Shown: positions 8,626-24,383, counted from the first letter of the stretch. The stretch is 64,000 nucleotides of DNA from Streptomyces sp. T12 (GCF_028736035.1 NZ_CP117866.1:6386001-6450000), one strand, 5' to 3'. The notes: generated by a model not told the origin, from the sequence alone. Translations and numbers: made by a program.

Positions 8626-9483
8626 ATGAGCCTTGCCGTACGTGCCTCCGTGCCGCGTCGGGTGGCGGGCGCCGGCCTCGCGGCGCTGCTGCTCGCCGGC
8701 TGCGGGGCCGGGGCCGGCCCGGAGCGGTCGGCGGACTCACCGGCCACCGATGCCGTCGCACGGGCCATGGAGAAGACCGAGGGCGTCACGTCCCTGCACT
8801 ACCGGGTGACCGGCAAGTTCCCGGGGCGGGGGCGGATGGCGGACGAGGCGACCGTCGCCACGAAGCCGGTGGCGGCGCGTCTCAGGACGGCCAACCTGAG
8901 CGGCGATCAGAAGGGCGAGTCCGAGCTGCGCCTGGTCGGCGGGGTGCTGTACGGCAGCGCGACCGGCGACATGGTCGAGGAGATGGGCGGCCGGCACTGG
9001 ATCAGCTACGGCCCGAACGCCAAGTTCACCACGCACGGCGGCCTGCGCATGGACGTCGGCGATCTGCGCGACCAGGTGAGCCGCAACCCGGCACGGGAAG
9101 CGGCCTTCCTGGCCGCCGCGGAGGACGTGAAGCGGATCGGGTCCGAGAAGGTGGACGGCGCCGACACCACGCACTACGCGGGGACGGCCACCCTCGACGA
9201 GCTCCGCGCCTCCCTCAAGAAGATCGACGACAAGGCCACCCGACAGGGCCGCGAGAACAGCCTCGACCAGTACGAGAAGCTGGGCGTGGACGAGCTCACC
9301 CTGGACGCCTGGGTCGACGGCGACGACCGCGTCAAGCGGCTCCGCACCCAGGGCTTCGGCCGGCACGGCCGGCTCGACCTCACCTTCACCTTCCTCGACT
9401 ACGGCAAGCCGGTGACGATCCGGGCACCCCGCGCCGACGACACGGCGGACCTGCGCAAGCCGCTGAAGAAGAACGGGCGCTGA
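8626..9483 (+). CDS. Putative lipoprotein, second of two tandem paralogues
   Basis: The protein has 285 residues. Its lipobox is LLLAGC (Cys near residue 26). The body aligns by eye with the upstream lipoprotein: GRHWISYG, THYAGTA, DAWVDGDDRVKRL, FLDYGKPV and a shared ending DTADLRKPLKK. It has an extra segment around residues 185-215. The start is ATG 8626 behind GGGGGG. The role is unknown; both lie between the L11 and L10 ribosomal operons but have their own gaps (101 and 142 bp), so they may be transcribed separately. Confidence 0.85.
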   Translation: MSLAVRASVPRRVAGAGLAALLLAGCGAGAGPERSADSPATDAVARAMEKTEGVTSLHYRVTGKFPGRGRMADEATVATKPVAARLRTANLSGDQKGESELRLVGGVLYGSATGDMVEEMGGRHWISYGPNAKFTTHGGLRMDVGDLRDQVSRNPAREAAFLAAAEDVKRIGSEKVDGADTTHYAGTATLDELRASLKKIDDKATRQGRENSLDQYEKLGVDELTLDAWVDGDDRVKRLRTQGFGRHGRLDLTFTFLDYGKPVTIRAPRADDTADLRKPLKKNGR

Positions 9484-9500
9484 GGGTCGTAAGGGCCGAT

Positions 9501-9530
9501 TTGCTCGACAGCGACTGCGTCCCGTACTCT
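9501..9530 (+). promoter_or_regulatory. Candidate promoter for rplJ-rplL
   Basis: TTGCTC (9501-9506), an 18-bp spacer and TACTCT (9525-9530) fit a vegetative promoter. Transcription would start near 9537, leaving a leader of about 235 nt before rplJ. Confidence 0.45.
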
Positions 9531-9536
9531 CCTACA

Positions 9537-9772
9537 GAAGCCAAAGACCGCTGGTCGTTGCCGTGCGCTCGCGAGAGGGTGCGGTGGCCGAAGGATCCGC
9601 TGAAAATGCGGGCGACCCGCGCAGGTGACTGTGGAAGAACTCCCGGAGTGCGCACGTCCAGTGTGTACGCCCGGTCGAGTCCGCCCCGTGCGCCTGCGCC
9701 GGGGCGTTTCGTTTTCCCCAGTCCTCCTTCGGGTCCGCGCGGTCAGAATCACCCGGAAGGAGGCCGAGGCTC
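9537..9772 (+). promoter_or_regulatory. rplJ 5' leader with attenuator hairpin (probable L10 leader)
   Basis: The long leader ends with CGCCCCG (9682-9688) pairing with CGGGGCG (9700-9706) followed by TTTCGTTTT, a good intrinsic terminator before the gene. L10 leaders bound by L10(L12)4 are known upstream of rplJ in many bacteria. The location and the terminator-like end suggest the same autoregulation here; the L10 site itself was not mapped. Confidence 0.5.
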
Positions 9773-10303
9773 ATGGCGAGGCCCGACAAGGCTGCCGCAG
9801 TGGCCGAGTTGACGGAGCAGTTCCGCAACTCCAACGCTGCCGTGCTGACCGAGTACCGCGGTCTCACCGTGGCGCAGCTCAAGACGCTGCGTCGTTCGCT
9901 CGGTGAGAACGCCCAGTACGCCGTGGTGAAGAACACGCTGACCAAGATTGCGGCCAACGAGGCCGGGATCACGACGCTGGACGACCTGTTCAACGGTCCG
10001 ACGGCTGTCGCCTTCGTCACCGGTGACCCGGTGGAGTCGGCGAAGGGTCTCCGTGACTTCGCCAAGGACAACCCGAATCTCGTCATCAAGGGCGGTGTCC
10101 TTGAGGGTAAGGCGCTGAGCGCCGACGAGATCAAGAAGCTTGCGGACCTCGAGTCCCGCGAGGTTCTGCTCAGCAAGCTGGCCGGTGCCTTCAAGGCGAA
10201 GCAGTCCCAGGCTGCCTCCGTCTTCCAGGCGCTGCCGTCGAAGCTCGTCCGCACGGTGGACGCGCTCCGCGCCAAGCAGGCCGAGCAGGGCGGTGCCGAG
10301 TAA
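9773..10303 (+). CDS. rplJ: 50S ribosomal protein L10
   Basis: The protein has 176 residues. The N-terminal RNA-binding domain has [16 protein letters not shown] and VVKNTL, and the C-terminal helix that carries L7/L12 dimers follows [15 protein letters not shown]10 is the base of the stalk that recruits translational GTPases. The start is ATG 9773 behind GGAAGGAGG. It is followed by rplL 114 bp on. Confidence 0.98.
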   Translation: MARPDKAAAVAELTEQFRNSNAAVLTEYRGLTVAQLKTLRRSLGENAQYAVVKNTLTKIAANEAGITTLDDLFNGPTAVAFVTGDPVESAKGLRDFAKDNPNLVIKGGVLEGKALSADEIKKLADLESREVLLSKLAGAFKAKQSQAASVFQALPSKLVRTVDALRAKQAEQGGAE

Positions 10304-10417
10304 TTCGGCTCGCACACTGGCCCCCGCAGCCTGAACGCGGAGGCCACAGCGGGCCGACGTACGCCCGCCTCACCCAGTACACCCGGCACCTGCCGAATTA
10401 GTGGAAGGACCGCCATC

Positions 10418-10807
10418 ATGGCGAAGCTCAGCCAGGAAGACCTGCTCGCGCAGTTCGAGGAGATGACCCTCATCGAGCTCTCCGAGTTCGTGAAGGCCTT
10501 CGAGGAGAAGTTCGACGTCACCGCCGCCGCTGCCGCGCCGGTCGTCGTCGCCGGTGGTGCCGCTGGTGGCGCCGCCGCCGAGGCCGAGGAGGAGAAGGAC
10601 GAGTTCGACGTCATCCTCACCGGCGCCGGCGACAAGAAGATCCAGGTCATCAAGGTCGTGCGTGAGCTGACCTCCCTGGGCCTGAAGGAGGCCAAGGACC
10701 TCGTGGACGGCGCCCCCAAGCCCGTTCTCGAGAAGGTCGCCAAGGACGCCGCCGAGAAGGCCGCCGAGTCCCTCAAGGGCGCCGGCGCCTCCGTCGAGGT
10801 CAAGTAA
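10418..10807 (+). CDS. rplL: 50S ribosomal protein L7/L12
   Basis: The protein has 129 residues. The N-terminal dimerisation helix is followed by an Ala/Gly hinge (about residues 40-60), and the C-terminal domain has [20 protein letters not shown] and LVDGAPKPV, the factor-binding face. Multiple copies form the flexible stalk that stimulates EF-Tu and EF-G. The start is ATG 10418 behind GTGGAAGGA. A strong terminator follows. Confidence 0.98.
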   Translation: MAKLSQEDLLAQFEEMTLIELSEFVKAFEEKFDVTAAAAAPVVVAGGAAGGAAAEAEEEKDEFDVILTGAGDKKIQVIKVVRELTSLGLKEAKDLVDGAPKPVLEKVAKDAAEKAAESLKGAGASVEVK

Positions 10808-10875
10808 GACCTCTCGGTCGAGTACGACCTTCGCGCATGCTGAGAGCAGCCTCGTAGGGCTGTAACGCAGTCGCA

Positions 10876-10913
10876 CCGAAGAGCGATCATCCATTCGGGT
10901 GGTCGCTCTTCGG
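10876..10913 (+). terminator. Terminator after rplL
   Basis: A 17-bp stem, 10876-10892 with 10897-10913 (two G-T pairs), has an ATTC loop. It separates the L10 operon from rpoBC. Confidence 0.85.
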
Positions 10914-11173
10914 CGTTCCTGGGGGCGCGGCCACGGTTACCTTGCGCCCGCTTCGGCGGGGGGTATGGTGATCTTCGTCGTGTCTCCGGGAGTCCTTGGG
11001 TTCGGGCATGGGGGCCTTGACGAACCGCACGCAGCGCGCAATTCTCAGGACGCGTCGTCACAAGGATCCGAATCCGAGGCATGGATCGGCGACGAAGAGG
11101 GCAGTATCAACGTGCATTGAGGGCGAGCATGCCGAGGGCGTTGAGAACAACGAGGGTCGCGAAAAACCCGCAC

Positions 11174-11202
11174 TGGACATCAGTGTGCCAAGTGGCTACA
11201 CT
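11174..11202 (+). promoter_or_regulatory. Candidate rpoBC promoter
   Basis: TGGACA (11174-11179), a 17-bp spacer and TACACT (11197-11202) closely match the vegetative consensus. The predicted start near 11209 leaves a leader of about 180 nt. No gene is apparent in the 10914-11388 stretch; the few open frames there have no coding character. Confidence 0.6.
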
Positions 11203-11388
11203 GACCCTTTGCGCTGCCTGTTAGCTGTCCCCTGCCCGTCACCAGGGGCATGCCCTCGCTTGAGCACCGATGACCGGACCATCCCTGACCTGGCCATTCT
11301 TTGGTCGGAGAAGGAAACACCTGTCTCTGTGCCCCGGTGAGGGGCCGGTACGCGCGTAGTGAGTCCGAGCCCTCGGAAGGACCCCCTC

Positions 11389-14300
11389 TTGGCCGCCTCG
11401 CGCACTGCCTCGACCGCGAATACGAACAACGGCGCCAGCACCGCCCCGCTGCGCATCTCTTTTGCAAAGATCAAGGAGCCCCTCGAGGTTCCGAACCTGC
11501 TCGCGCTGCAGACCGAGAGCTTCGACTGGCTGCTCGGCAACACCGCCTGGCAGAGTCGGGTCGAGGCGGCTCTGGAGTCCGGTCAGGATGTCCCCACCAA
11601 GTCCGGCCTCGAGGAGATCTTCGAGGAGATCTCCCCGATCGAGGACTTCTCCGGGTCGATGTCGCTGACGTTCCGCGACCACCGTTTCGAGCCGCCGAAG
11701 AACAGCATCGACGAGTGCAAGGAGCGCGACTTCACGTACGCCGCCCCGCTCTTCGTGACGGCTGAGTTCACCAACAACGAGACCGGCGAGATCAAGTCCC
11801 AGACGGTCTTCATGGGCGACTTCCCGCTCATGACGAACAAGGGCACCTTCGTCATCAACGGCACCGAGCGTGTCGTGGTGTCGCAGCTGGTCCGTTCGCC
11901 CGGTGTCTACTTCGACTCCTCCATCGACAAGACGTCCGACAAGGACATCTTCTCCGCCAAGATCATCCCGTCCCGGGGTGCCTGGCTGGAGATGGAGATC
12001 GACAAGCGCGACATGGTCGGTGTCCGCATCGACCGCAAGCGCAAGCAGTCCGTCACCGTTCTGCTCAAGGCTCTCGGCTGGACGACCGAGCAGATCCTCG
12101 AGGAGTTCGGCGAGTACGAGTCGATGCGCGCCACCCTGGAGAAGGACCACACCCAGGGCCAGGACGACGCGCTGCTCGACATCTACCGCAAGCTGCGTCC
12201 GGGCGAGCCCCCCACGCGTGAGGCCGCCCAGACGCTTCTGGAGAACCTCTACTTCAACCCGAAGCGCTACGACCTCGCCAAGGTCGGCCGCTACAAGGTC
12301 AACAAGAAGCTGGGTGCGGACGCTCCGCTCGATGCGGGCATCCTGACCGTCGAGGACGTCATCTCGACGATCAAGTACCTGGTCAAGCTGCACGCCGGTG
12401 AGACCGAGACGACCGGCGACAGCGGCGGCACGATCGTCGTCGAGACCGACGACATCGACCACTTCGGCAACCGTCGTCTGCGCAGCGTCGGCGAGCTCAT
12501 CCAGAACCAGGTCCGTACCGGTCTGGCTCGTATGGAGCGCGTCGTCCGTGAGCGCATGACGACCCAGGACGTCGAGGCGATCACGCCGCAGACCCTGATC
12601 AACATCCGGCCGGTCGTCGCCTCCATCAAGGAGTTCTTCGGCACCAGCCAGCTGTCGCAGTTCATGGACCAGAACAACCCGCTGTCGGGTCTCACCCACA
12701 AGCGCCGTCTGTCGGCGCTTGGCCCGGGTGGTCTCTCCCGTGAGCGGGCCGGCTTCGAGGTCCGTGACGTGCACCCGTCTCACTACGGCCGTATGTGCCC
12801 GATCGAGACCCCTGAAGGCCCGAACATCGGTCTGATCGGTTCGCTCGCCTCCTACGGCCGCGTCAACGCGTTCGGTTTCGTGGAGACGCCGTACCGCAAG
12901 GTCGTCGACGGTCAGGTCACCGACGAGGTCGACTACCTGACGGCCGACGAAGAGGACCGCTTCGTCATCGCGCAGGCCAACGCCACGCTCAACGACGACA
13001 TGCGGTTCGCCGAGAACCGCGTCCTCGTCCGCCGCCGTGGTGGCGAGGTCGACTACGTCGCCGGTGACGACGTGGACTACATGGACGTCTCGCCGCGCCA
13101 GATGGTGTCGGTCGCGACCGCCATGATCCCGTTCCTCGAGCACGACGACGCCAACCGTGCCCTCATGGGCGCGAACATGATGCGTCAAGCCGTGCCGCTG
13201 ATTAAGTCCGAGGCCCCGCTCGTCGGCACCGGCATGGAGTACCGCTCCGCCGTCGACGCCGGTGACGTGGTCAAGGCCGAGAAGGCGGGTGTGGTCCAGG
13301 AGGTCTCCGCGGACTACATCACCACCGCCAACGACGACGGCACGTACATCACGTACCGCCTGGCCAAGTTCGCCCGTTCCAACCAGGGCACCTCGGTCAA
13401 CCAGAAGGTCATCGTCCACGAGGGCGACCGGATCATCGAGGGCCAGGTCCTCGCCGACGGTCCGGCCACCCAGCAGGGCGAGATGGCGCTGGGCAAGAAC
13501 CTGCTCGTGGCGTTCATGCCGTGGGAGGGTCACAACTACGAGGACGCGATCATCCTGTCGCAGCGCCTCGTGCAGGACGACGTCCTCTCCTCGATCCACA
13601 TCGAGGAGCACGAGGTCGACGCCCGTGACACCAAGCTCGGCCCCGAGGAGATCACCCGGGACATCCCGAACGTCTCCGAGGAGGTCCTCGCCGACCTCGA
13701 CGAGCGCGGCATCATCCGCATCGGTGCCGAGGTCATCGCCGGTGACATCCTCGTCGGCAAGGTGACCCCGAAGGGTGAGACCGAGCTGACGCCGGAGGAG
13801 CGCCTGCTGCGCGCGATCTTCGGTGAGAAGGCCCGTGAGGTCCGTGACACCTCGCTGAAGGTGCCGCACGGCGAGACCGGCAAGGTCATCGGCGTCCGCG
13901 TCTTCGACCGCGAGGAGGGCGACGAGCTTCCCCCCGGTGTGAACCAGCTGGTGCGCGTGTACGTGGCGCAGAAGCGCAAGATCACCGACGGTGACAAGCT
14001 CGCCGGCCGTCACGGCAACAAGGGTGTCATCTCGAAGATCCTGCCCATCGAGGACATGCCGTTCCTCGAGGACGGAACTCCGGTCGACATCATCCTGAAC
14101 CCGCTGGGTGTGCCGTCCCGAATGAACCCGGGACAGGTTCTGGAGATCCACCTCGGCTGGCTCGCCAGCCGCGGCTGGGACGTCTCCGGCCTCGCGGAGG
14201 AGTGGGCGCAGCGCCTCCAGGCGATCGGCGCCGACCAGGTCGACCCGGGCACGAACGTCGCGACCCCCGTCTTCGACGGTGCGCGCGAGGACGAGCTCGC

Positions 14301-14874
14301 GGGTCTGCTGCAGCACACCATCCCGAACCGCGACGGCGAGCGCATGGTGCTCCCGACCGGTAAGGCGCGGCTGTTCGACGGCCGTAGCGGTGAGCCGTTC
14401 CCGGACCCGATCTCCGTCGGCTACATGTACATCCTGAAGCTGCACCACCTGGTCGACGACAAGCTGCACGCCCGTTCGACCGGCCCGTACAGCATGATCA
14501 CCCAGCAGCCGCTGGGTGGTAAGGCCCAGTTCGGTGGCCAGCGCTTCGGTGAGATGGAGGTGTGGGCGCTGGAGGCTTACGGCGCCGCGTACGCCCTCCA
14601 GGAGCTGCTGACCATCAAGTCCGACGACGTCACCGGCCGCGTGAAGGTCTACGAGGCCATCGTCAAGGGCGAGAACATCCCCGAGCCCGGCATCCCCGAG
14701 TCCTTCAAGGTGCTCATCAAGGAGATGCAGTCGCTCTGCCTGAACGTGGAGGTGCTGTCCAGCGACGGTATGTCCATCGAGATGCGTGACACCGACGAGG
14801 ACGTCTTCCGCGCTGCGGAGGAGCTCGGCATCGACCTGTCCCGGCGCGAGCCGAGCAGCGTCGAAGAGGTCTGA
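11389..14874 (+). CDS. rpoB: DNA-directed RNA polymerase subunit beta
   Basis: The protein has 1161 residues. The TTG at 11389 is taken as start because GGAAGGA lies 7 nt before it and the protein then begins with [13 protein letters not shown], which I recall for S. coelicolor RpoB at this length. An in-frame GTG at 11359 has no such site. The rifampicin region [29 protein letters not shown] is wild type at the positions equivalent to E. coli D516, H526 and S531. Other hallmarks are [28 protein letters not shown] and [11 protein letters not shown]. It is followed by rpoC in one unit. Confidence 0.98.
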   Translation: MAASRTASTANTNNGASTAPLRISFAKIKEPLEVPNLLALQTESFDWLLGNTAWQSRVEAALESGQDVPTKSGLEEIFEEISPIEDFSGSMSLTFRDHRFEPPKNSIDECKERDFTYAAPLFVTAEFTNNETGEIKSQTVFMGDFPLMTNKGTFVINGTERVVVSQLVRSPGVYFDSSIDKTSDKDIFSAKIIPSRGAWLEMEIDKRDMVGVRIDRKRKQSVTVLLKALGWTTEQILEEFGEYESMRATLEKDHTQGQDDALLDIYRKLRPGEPPTREAAQTLLENLYFNPKRYDLAKVGRYKVNKKLGADAPLDAGILTVEDVISTIKYLVKLHAGETETTGDSGGTIVVETDDIDHFGNRRLRSVGELIQNQVRTGLARMERVVRERMTTQDVEAITPQTLINIRPVVASIKEFFGTSQLSQFMDQNNPLSGLTHKRRLSALGPGGLSRERAGFEVRDVHPSHYGRMCPIETPEGPNIGLIGSLASYGRVNAFGFVETPYRKVVDGQVTDEVDYLTADEEDRFVIAQANATLNDDMRFAENRVLVRRRGGEVDYVAGDDVDYMDVSPRQMVSVATAMIPFLEHDDANRALMGANMMRQAVPLIKSEAPLVGTGMEYRSAVDAGDVVKAEKAGVVQEVSADYITTANDDGTYITYRLAKFARSNQGTSVNQKVIVHEGDRIIEGQVLADGPATQQGEMALGKNLLVAFMPWEGHNYEDAIILSQRLVQDDVLSSIHIEEHEVDARDTKLGPEEITRDIPNVSEEVLADLDERGIIRIGAEVIAGDILVGKVTPKGETELTPEERLLRAIFGEKAREVRDTSLKVPHGETGKVIGVRVFDREEGDELPPGVNQLVRVYVAQKRKITDGDKLAGRHGNKGVISKILPIEDMPFLEDGTPVDIILNPLGVPSRMNPGQVLEIHLGWLASRGWDVSGLAEEWAQRLQAIGADQVDPGTNVATPVFDGAREDELAGLLQHTIPNRDGERMVLPTGKARLFDGRSGEPFPDPISVGYMYILKLHHLVDDKLHARSTGPYSMITQQPLGGKAQFGGQRFGEMEVWALEAYGAAYALQELLTIKSDDVTGRVKVYEAIVKGENIPEPGIPESFKVLIKEMQSLCLNVEVLSSDGMSIEMRDTDEDVFRAAEELGIDLSRREPSSVEEV

Positions 14875-14882
14875 CGGGAGTC

Positions 14883-14913
14883 CGGCGGGGCCCTCACCCA
14901 CAGGGCCCCGCCG
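14883..14913 (+). terminator. GC-rich hairpin between rpoB and rpoC
   Basis: CGGCGGGGCCCT (14883-14894) pairs perfectly with 14902-14913. There is no T-tract, so it is more likely an RNA processing or stability element than a terminator. Confidence 0.45.
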
Positions 14914-14972
14914 ACCCCCAGGCCCCCGTTTCAGACCCCAAGACTTACAACCCTGAGAGGGATTGACGCATA

Positions 14973-18872
<3,900 letters not shown>

Positions 18873-18894
18873 GGCGTGCGTCTGAAGCACTGAG

Positions 18895-18922
18895 GGGCGG
18901 TCACCTCCCGGGGTGGCCGCCC
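18895..18922 (+). terminator. Terminator after rpoC
   Basis: GGGCGGTCACC (18895-18905) pairs with GGTGGCCGCCC (18912-18922), an 11-bp stem with one wobble, followed by TTCGGCGTT. It ends the rpoBC transcript. Confidence 0.7.
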
Positions 18923-19032
18923 TTCGGCGTTCCCGGGGTCGTCTCCGGGTTTTCTCCGGGGGGACCCCGATGCCGGGAATGCCGGTTCGGCGCATCATGG
19001 AGGGACTCCGACCAGTACGGGGGAGGTGCTCC

Positions 19033-19560
19033 ATGACGCATCCGTTGTGGCAGCCATGGCAGCCATGGCAGCCGGGGCCTGTCCCGAGCAGTCCGGCGAT
19101 GCTCGCCTCGCACGCCGACCGTGAGCGTGCCGTGGATGTGCTCAGGGCGGGATTCGGTGAGGGCCGCCTGGAGAAGGACGAGTTCGACAAGCGGATCGAG
19201 CGGGCCTACGCGGCCCGTACCGTCGGTGAGCTGGCCCTGCTCGTGGCCGACCTGCCCCAGGGCCCCGTACCGCAGCCTGTGCCCCTCACGGCTGTGCCAC
19301 GCACGTTCCTGCCGGCCCGGCCGCAGACCAATGGCAAGGCCGTCGGTTCGGCGGTCTGCGGGGTGCTGTGCCTGGTGACCTTCGGGATGACCGGCATCCC
19401 GGCAGTGGTCCTGGGGCACGCGGCCCGCTCCGAGATCCGCCGTACCGGGGAGAGCGGTGACGCGCTCGCCCTGACCGGACTCGTGCTCGGCTGGCTGTCG
19501 ACCGCGGGCTGGGCGCTCCTGCTGACGCTGATGCTCGTGGCCGCCGCGGTGTCCGCGTGA
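19033..19560 (+). CDS. DUF1707 and DUF4190 domain membrane protein
   Basis: The protein has 175 residues. A Trp/Pro-rich N-terminus (PLWQPWQPWQPGP) precedes a DUF1707 segment, SHADRERAVDVLRAGFGEGRL through ELALLVADLPQG. Two hydrophobic segments follow, around 107-128 and 150-173, in a DUF4190 arrangement with GHAARSEIRRTGESG between them. It is an inner-membrane protein of unknown role, common near Streptomyces housekeeping genes. The start is ATG 19033 behind GGGGGAGG; an upstream in-frame start is less likely. Confidence 0.8.
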   Translation: MTHPLWQPWQPWQPGPVPSSPAMLASHADRERAVDVLRAGFGEGRLEKDEFDKRIERAYAARTVGELALLVADLPQGPVPQPVPLTAVPRTFLPARPQTNGKAVGSAVCGVLCLVTFGMTGIPAVVLGHAARSEIRRTGESGDALALTGLVLGWLSTAGWALLLTLMLVAAAVSA

Positions 19561-19694
19561 GGACGGGCTACGGGTGGCCGGTTCGGGGGTTGTGCGCTAC
19601 GGCTCCGACGTGCCGGGACCGCCGATTCGAAGATCAAACACGGCTCGTGGTCTTGACATGGGCCGGGCGGCGAGGTGGGCGAGGCCCATTTGTT

Positions 19695-19723
19695 TTGACC
19701 GCAGCGAATGAGGTAGGTACGCT
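19695..19723 (+). promoter_or_regulatory. Candidate promoter of the str operon (rpsL)
   Basis: TTGACC (19695-19700), a 17-bp spacer and TACGCT (19718-19723) match the vegetative consensus well. It predicts a start near 19730 and a leader of about 185 nt containing a hairpin shared with the rpsJ leader. Confidence 0.6.
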
Positions 19724-19840
19724 CAGACCTTGTGCCTGGGGTGTGCCCTGGCTCTCGTGCGTGCCTTCGACCGCATAGCGAGCTGTGAGCGGCCACCGTA
19801 ATCTGTGCTCTTTTCGCCTTGCGGCGGGAGTCCGCAGGAT

Positions 19841-19865
19841 CGACACACCCGACCGCGTGGGTCGG
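19841..19865 (+). promoter_or_regulatory. rpsL leader hairpin shared with rpsJ leader
   Basis: CCCGACCGCGTGGGTCGG forms a CCGACC/GGTCGG hairpin about 50 nt before the rpsL start. Twenty-four of 25 positions (19841-19865) are identical to 42740-42764 in the rpsJ leader. The matching place in two ribosomal-protein operons suggests a common regulatory or processing element. Confidence 0.6.
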
Positions 19866-19915
19866 CGACGTTCCAGGTTAGCTTCACCATTCGGCACACA
19901 GAAACCGGAGAAGTA

Positions 19916-20287
19916 GTGCCTACGATCCAGCAGCTGGTCCGTAAGGGCCGGCAGGACAAGGTCGAGAAGAACAAGACGCCCGCACTCGAGGGTTCCCCTC
20001 AGCGTCGTGGCGTCTGCACGCGTGTGTTCACGACCACCCCGAAGAAGCCGAACTCGGCCCTGCGTAAGGTCGCGCGTGTGCGTCTGACCAGCGGGATCGA
20101 GGTCACCGCTTACATTCCGGGTGAGGGACACAACCTGCAGGAGCACTCCATCGTGCTCGTGCGCGGCGGCCGTGTGAAGGACCTGCCGGGTGTTCGCTAC
20201 AAGATCATCCGTGGTTCGCTTGACACCCAGGGTGTCAAGAACCGCAAGCAGGCCCGCAGCCGCTACGGCGCCAAGAAGGAGAAGTAA
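19916..20287 (+). CDS. rpsL: 30S ribosomal protein S12
   Basis: The protein has 123 residues: [11 protein letters not shown] at the N-terminus, then [17 protein letters not shown] and [13 protein letters not shown]. The lysines equivalent to E. coli K43 and K88, where streptomycin-resistance changes arise, are both present. S12 sits at the decoding centre. GTG 19916 is chosen over an upstream in-frame ATG at 19805 because CCGGAG precedes it and the protein then has normal length. Confidence 0.98.
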   Translation: MPTIQQLVRKGRQDKVEKNKTPALEGSPQRRGVCTRVFTTTPKKPNSALRKVARVRLTSGIEVTAYIPGEGHNLQEHSIVLVRGGRVKDLPGVRYKIIRGSLDTQGVKNRKQARSRYGAKKEK

Positions 20288-20289
20288 GA

Positions 20290-20760
20290 ATGCCTCGTAA
20301 GGGCCCCGCCCCGAAGCGCCCGGTCATCATCGACCCGGTCTACGGTTCTCCTCTTGTCACGTCGCTCATCAACAAGGTGCTGCTGAACGGCAAGCGCTCC
20401 ACCGCCGAGCGCATCGTCTACGGCGCCATGGAGGGTCTGCGTGAGAAGACGGGCAACGACCCGATCATCACGCTGAAGCGCGCGCTGGAGAACATCAAGC
20501 CGACCCTTGAGGTCAAGTCCCGCCGTGTCGGTGGTGCGACGTACCAGGTTCCGATCGAGGTCAAGCCCGGTCGTGCCAACACGCTCGCGCTGCGCTGGCT
20601 GGTCGGTTACTCCCGCGCCCGTCGCGAGAAGACCATGACCGAGCGTCTGCTCAACGAGCTTCTCGACGCCTCCAACGGCCTTGGTGCCGCTGTGAAGAAG
20701 CGCGAGGACACCCACAAGATGGCCGAGTCCAACAAGGCCTTCGCGCACTACCGCTGGTAG
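20290..20760 (+). CDS. rpsG: 30S ribosomal protein S7
   Basis: The protein has 156 residues, beginning [18 protein letters not shown] and containing [21 protein letters not shown] and [11 protein letters not shown], the typical S7 pattern. S7 nucleates assembly of the 30S head. The start is ATG 20290, 2 nt after the rpsL stop, with AAGGAGAAG overlapping the end of rpsL. Confidence 0.98.
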   Translation: MPRKGPAPKRPVIIDPVYGSPLVTSLINKVLLNGKRSTAERIVYGAMEGLREKTGNDPIITLKRALENIKPTLEVKSRRVGGATYQVPIEVKPGRANTLALRWLVGYSRARREKTMTERLLNELLDASNGLGAAVKKREDTHKMAESNKAFAHYRW

Positions 20761-20799
20761 TCGCAGACCCCATCGAGACCGAGAGAAGACTGAAGCCTT

Positions 20800-22926
20800 A
20801 TGGCTACCACTTCACTTGACCTGGCCAAGGTCCGCAATATCGGGATCATGGCCCACATCGACGCGGGCAAGACGACCACCACCGAGCGGATCCTCTTCTA
20901 CACCGGCGTCAGCTACAAGATCGGTGAAGTCCACGACGGCGCTGCCACCATGGACTGGATGGAGCAGGAGCAGGAGCGTGGCATCACGATCACCTCTGCT
21001 GCCACCACCTGTCACTGGCCGCTCGAGGACAACGACTACACCATCAACATCATCGACACCCCGGGGCACGTCGACTTCACCGTTGAGGTGGAGCGCTCCC
21101 TGCGTGTGCTCGACGGTGCCGTGACGGTGTTCGACGGTGTCGCCGGTGTCGAGCCGCAGTCCGAGACGGTGTGGCGTCAGGCCGACCGTTACGGCGTGCC
21201 GCGCATCTGCTTCGTGAACAAGCTGGACCGCACCGGTGCCGAGTTCCACCGCTGCGTCGACATGATCTCGGACCGCCTTGGTGCGCAGCCGCTGGTCATG
21301 CAGCTTCCGATCGGCGCCGAGGCCGACTTCAAGGGCGTCGTGGACCTGGTCCGCATGAAGGCGCTCGTGTGGTCCGCCGAGGCCGCCAAGGGCGAGATGT
21401 ACGACGTCGTCGACATTCCGGCCACGCACACCGAGGCTGCCGAGGAGTACCGCGGCAAGCTGATCGAGGGCGTCGCCGAGAACGACGAAGAGATCATGGA
21501 GCTGTACCTGGAGGGCCAGGAGCCCACCGAGGAGCAGCTGTACGCCGCGATCCGTCGCATCACCATCGCGTCCGGCAAGTCCAGCGACACCACGGTCACC
21601 CCGGTGTTCTGTGGCACCGCGTTCAAGAACAAGGGCGTTCAGCCCCTGCTCGACGCGGTCGTGCGCTACCTGCCGACCCCGCTCGACGTCGAGGCCATCG
21701 AGGGCCACGACGTGAAGGACCCCGAGGTCGTCGTCAAGCGCAAGCCGTCCGACGACGAGCCGCTGTCCGCGCTGGCGTTCAAGATCATGAGCGACCCGCA
21801 CCTCGGCAAGCTCACCTTCGTCCGGATCTACTCCGGTCGCCTGGAGTCCGGCACCGCCGTGCTGAACTCCGTCAAGGGCAAGAAGGAGCGCATCGGCAAG
21901 ATCTACCGCATGCACGCGAACAAGCGTGAGGAGATCGAGTCGGTGGGCGCCGGCGACATCGTCGCCGTCATGGGCCTCAAGCAGACCACCACCGGTGAGA
22001 CGCTGAGCGACGACAAGCAGCCGGTGATCCTGGAGTCCATGGACTTCCCGGCGCCGGTCATCCAGGTCGCCATCGAGCCCAAGTCGAAGGGCGACCAGGA
22101 GAAGCTGGGCGTCGCGATCCAGCGCCTGGCCGAGGAGGACCCGTCCTTCCAGGTCCACTCGGACGAGGAGACCGGCCAGACCATCATCGGTGGTATGGGC
22201 GAGCTGCACCTCGAGGTGCTGGTCGACCGTATGCGCCGTGAGTTCAAGGTCGAGGCCAACGTCGGCAAGCCGCAGGTCGCCTACCGCGAGACGATCCGCA
22301 AGGCCGTCGAGCGCGTCGACTACACGCACAAGAAGCAGACTGGTGGTACCGGCCAGTTCGCCAAGGTGCAGATCGCGATCGAGCCGATCGAGGGCGGCGA
22401 CGCCTCGTACGAGTTCGTGAACAAGGTGACCGGTGGTCGTATCCCGAAGGAGTACATCCCTTCGGTCGACGCCGGTGCGCAGGAGGCCATGCAGTTCGGC
22501 ATCCTCGCGGGCTACGAGATGACGGGCGTCCGCGTCACGCTCATCGACGGTGGCTACCACGAGGTCGACTCCTCCGAGCTCGCGTTCAAGATCGCCGGTT
22601 CGCAGGCCTTCAAGGAGGCCGCGCGCAAGGCCAGCCCCGTGCTGCTCGAGCCGATGATGGCCGTCGAGGTCACCACGCCCGAGGACTACATGGGCGAGGT
22701 CATCGGCGACATCAACTCCCGCCGTGGCCAGATCCAGGCCATGGAGGAGCGGGCGGGTGCTCGCGTCGTGAAGGGCCTCGTGCCCCTCTCGGAGATGTTC
22801 GGCTACGTCGGCGACCTGCGCAGCAAGACGTCCGGCCGTGCCAGCTACTCCATGCAGTTCGACTCCTACGCCGAGGTTCCGCGGAACGTCGCCGAGGAGA
22901 TCATCGCGAAGGCCAAGGGCGAGTAA
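20800..22926 (+). CDS. fusA: Elongation factor G
   Basis: The protein has 708 residues. G-motifs are [15 protein letters not shown] (P-loop), [23 protein letters not shown] and [10 protein letters not shown], followed by domains II-V, with [23 protein letters not shown] in domain IV. It catalyses translocation with GTP hydrolysis. The start is ATG 20800, 39 bp after rpsG. Confidence 0.98.
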   Translation: MATTSLDLAKVRNIGIMAHIDAGKTTTTERILFYTGVSYKIGEVHDGAATMDWMEQEQERGITITSAATTCHWPLEDNDYTINIIDTPGHVDFTVEVERSLRVLDGAVTVFDGVAGVEPQSETVWRQADRYGVPRICFVNKLDRTGAEFHRCVDMISDRLGAQPLVMQLPIGAEADFKGVVDLVRMKALVWSAEAAKGEMYDVVDIPATHTEAAEEYRGKLIEGVAENDEEIMELYLEGQEPTEEQLYAAIRRITIASGKSSDTTVTPVFCGTAFKNKGVQPLLDAVVRYLPTPLDVEAIEGHDVKDPEVVVKRKPSDDEPLSALAFKIMSDPHLGKLTFVRIYSGRLESGTAVLNSVKGKKERIGKIYRMHANKREEIESVGAGDIVAVMGLKQTTTGETLSDDKQPVILESMDFPAPVIQVAIEPKSKGDQEKLGVAIQRLAEEDPSFQVHSDEETGQTIIGGMGELHLEVLVDRMRREFKVEANVGKPQVAYRETIRKAVERVDYTHKKQTGGTGQFAKVQIAIEPIEGGDASYEFVNKVTGGRIPKEYIPSVDAGAQEAMQFGILAGYEMTGVRVTLIDGGYHEVDSSELAFKIAGSQAFKEAARKASPVLLEPMMAVEVTTPEDYMGEVIGDINSRRGQIQAMEERAGARVVKGLVPLSEMFGYVGDLRSKTSGRASYSMQFDSYAEVPRNVAEEIIAKAKGE

Positions 22927-22951
22927 CGCTCCGCGTTCACACGCTTTAGGC

Positions 22952-22979
22952 TTGACTCCGGAGCCGCCAGGGGTATTCA
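22952..22979 (+). promoter_or_regulatory. Possible separate promoter and leader for tuf
   Basis: TTGACT (22952-22957), a 16-bp spacer and TATTCA (22974-22979) could form a promoter in the fusA-tuf gap. Small hairpins follow, CCCAC/GTGGG and GGGGG/CCCCC (about 22980-23004). From memory, a tuf1-specific promoter in this gap is reported for other Streptomyces. The -10 box is imperfect. Confidence 0.35.
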
Positions 22980-23080
22980 CCCACATTCGTGGGGGAATGC
23001 CCCCGGCCCCGGGCTTTCCAGCAAAGATCACCTGGCGCCGATGAAGCAAGGCGTTCAGAACCACTCCACAGGAGGACCCC

Positions 23081-24274
<1,194 letters not shown>

Positions 24275-24316
24275 GCTTGTTGACTTGACCTGGTAGCTCC
24301 GACGCGAGCTCCTGAA

Positions 24317-24348
24317 GGGGCCCGCACGACTTCGGTCGTGCGGGCCCC
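24317..24348. terminator. Bidirectional terminator between tuf and the secreted-protein gene
   Basis: GGGGCCCGCACGAC (24317-24330) pairs perfectly with 24335-24348 around a TTCG tetraloop, with CTTTGCTTT after it. It lies between two convergent genes and can serve both strands. Confidence 0.85.
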
Positions 24349-24383
24349 TTTGCTTTCCGGTGCTTTCCGGCAGGGGAGACGCG

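Noticed and set aside
10899..11340. Short plus-strand frames in the rplL-rpoB gap
   Set aside because: No ribosome sites, no conserved residues, and they overlap the probable rpoB promoter and leader.
12640..12760. Possible rifampicin-resistance change in rpoB
   Set aside because: The residues equivalent to D516, H526 and S531 are wild type.
11239..14901. A 1220-codon open frame on the minus strand opposite rpoB
   Set aside because: It is the mirror of rpoB in a GC-rich genome: strings of Leu, Val, Asp, Arg and His, no domain and no ribosome site.
19916..20287. Possible streptomycin-resistance change in rpsL
   Set aside because: The lysines equivalent to K43 and K88 are present.
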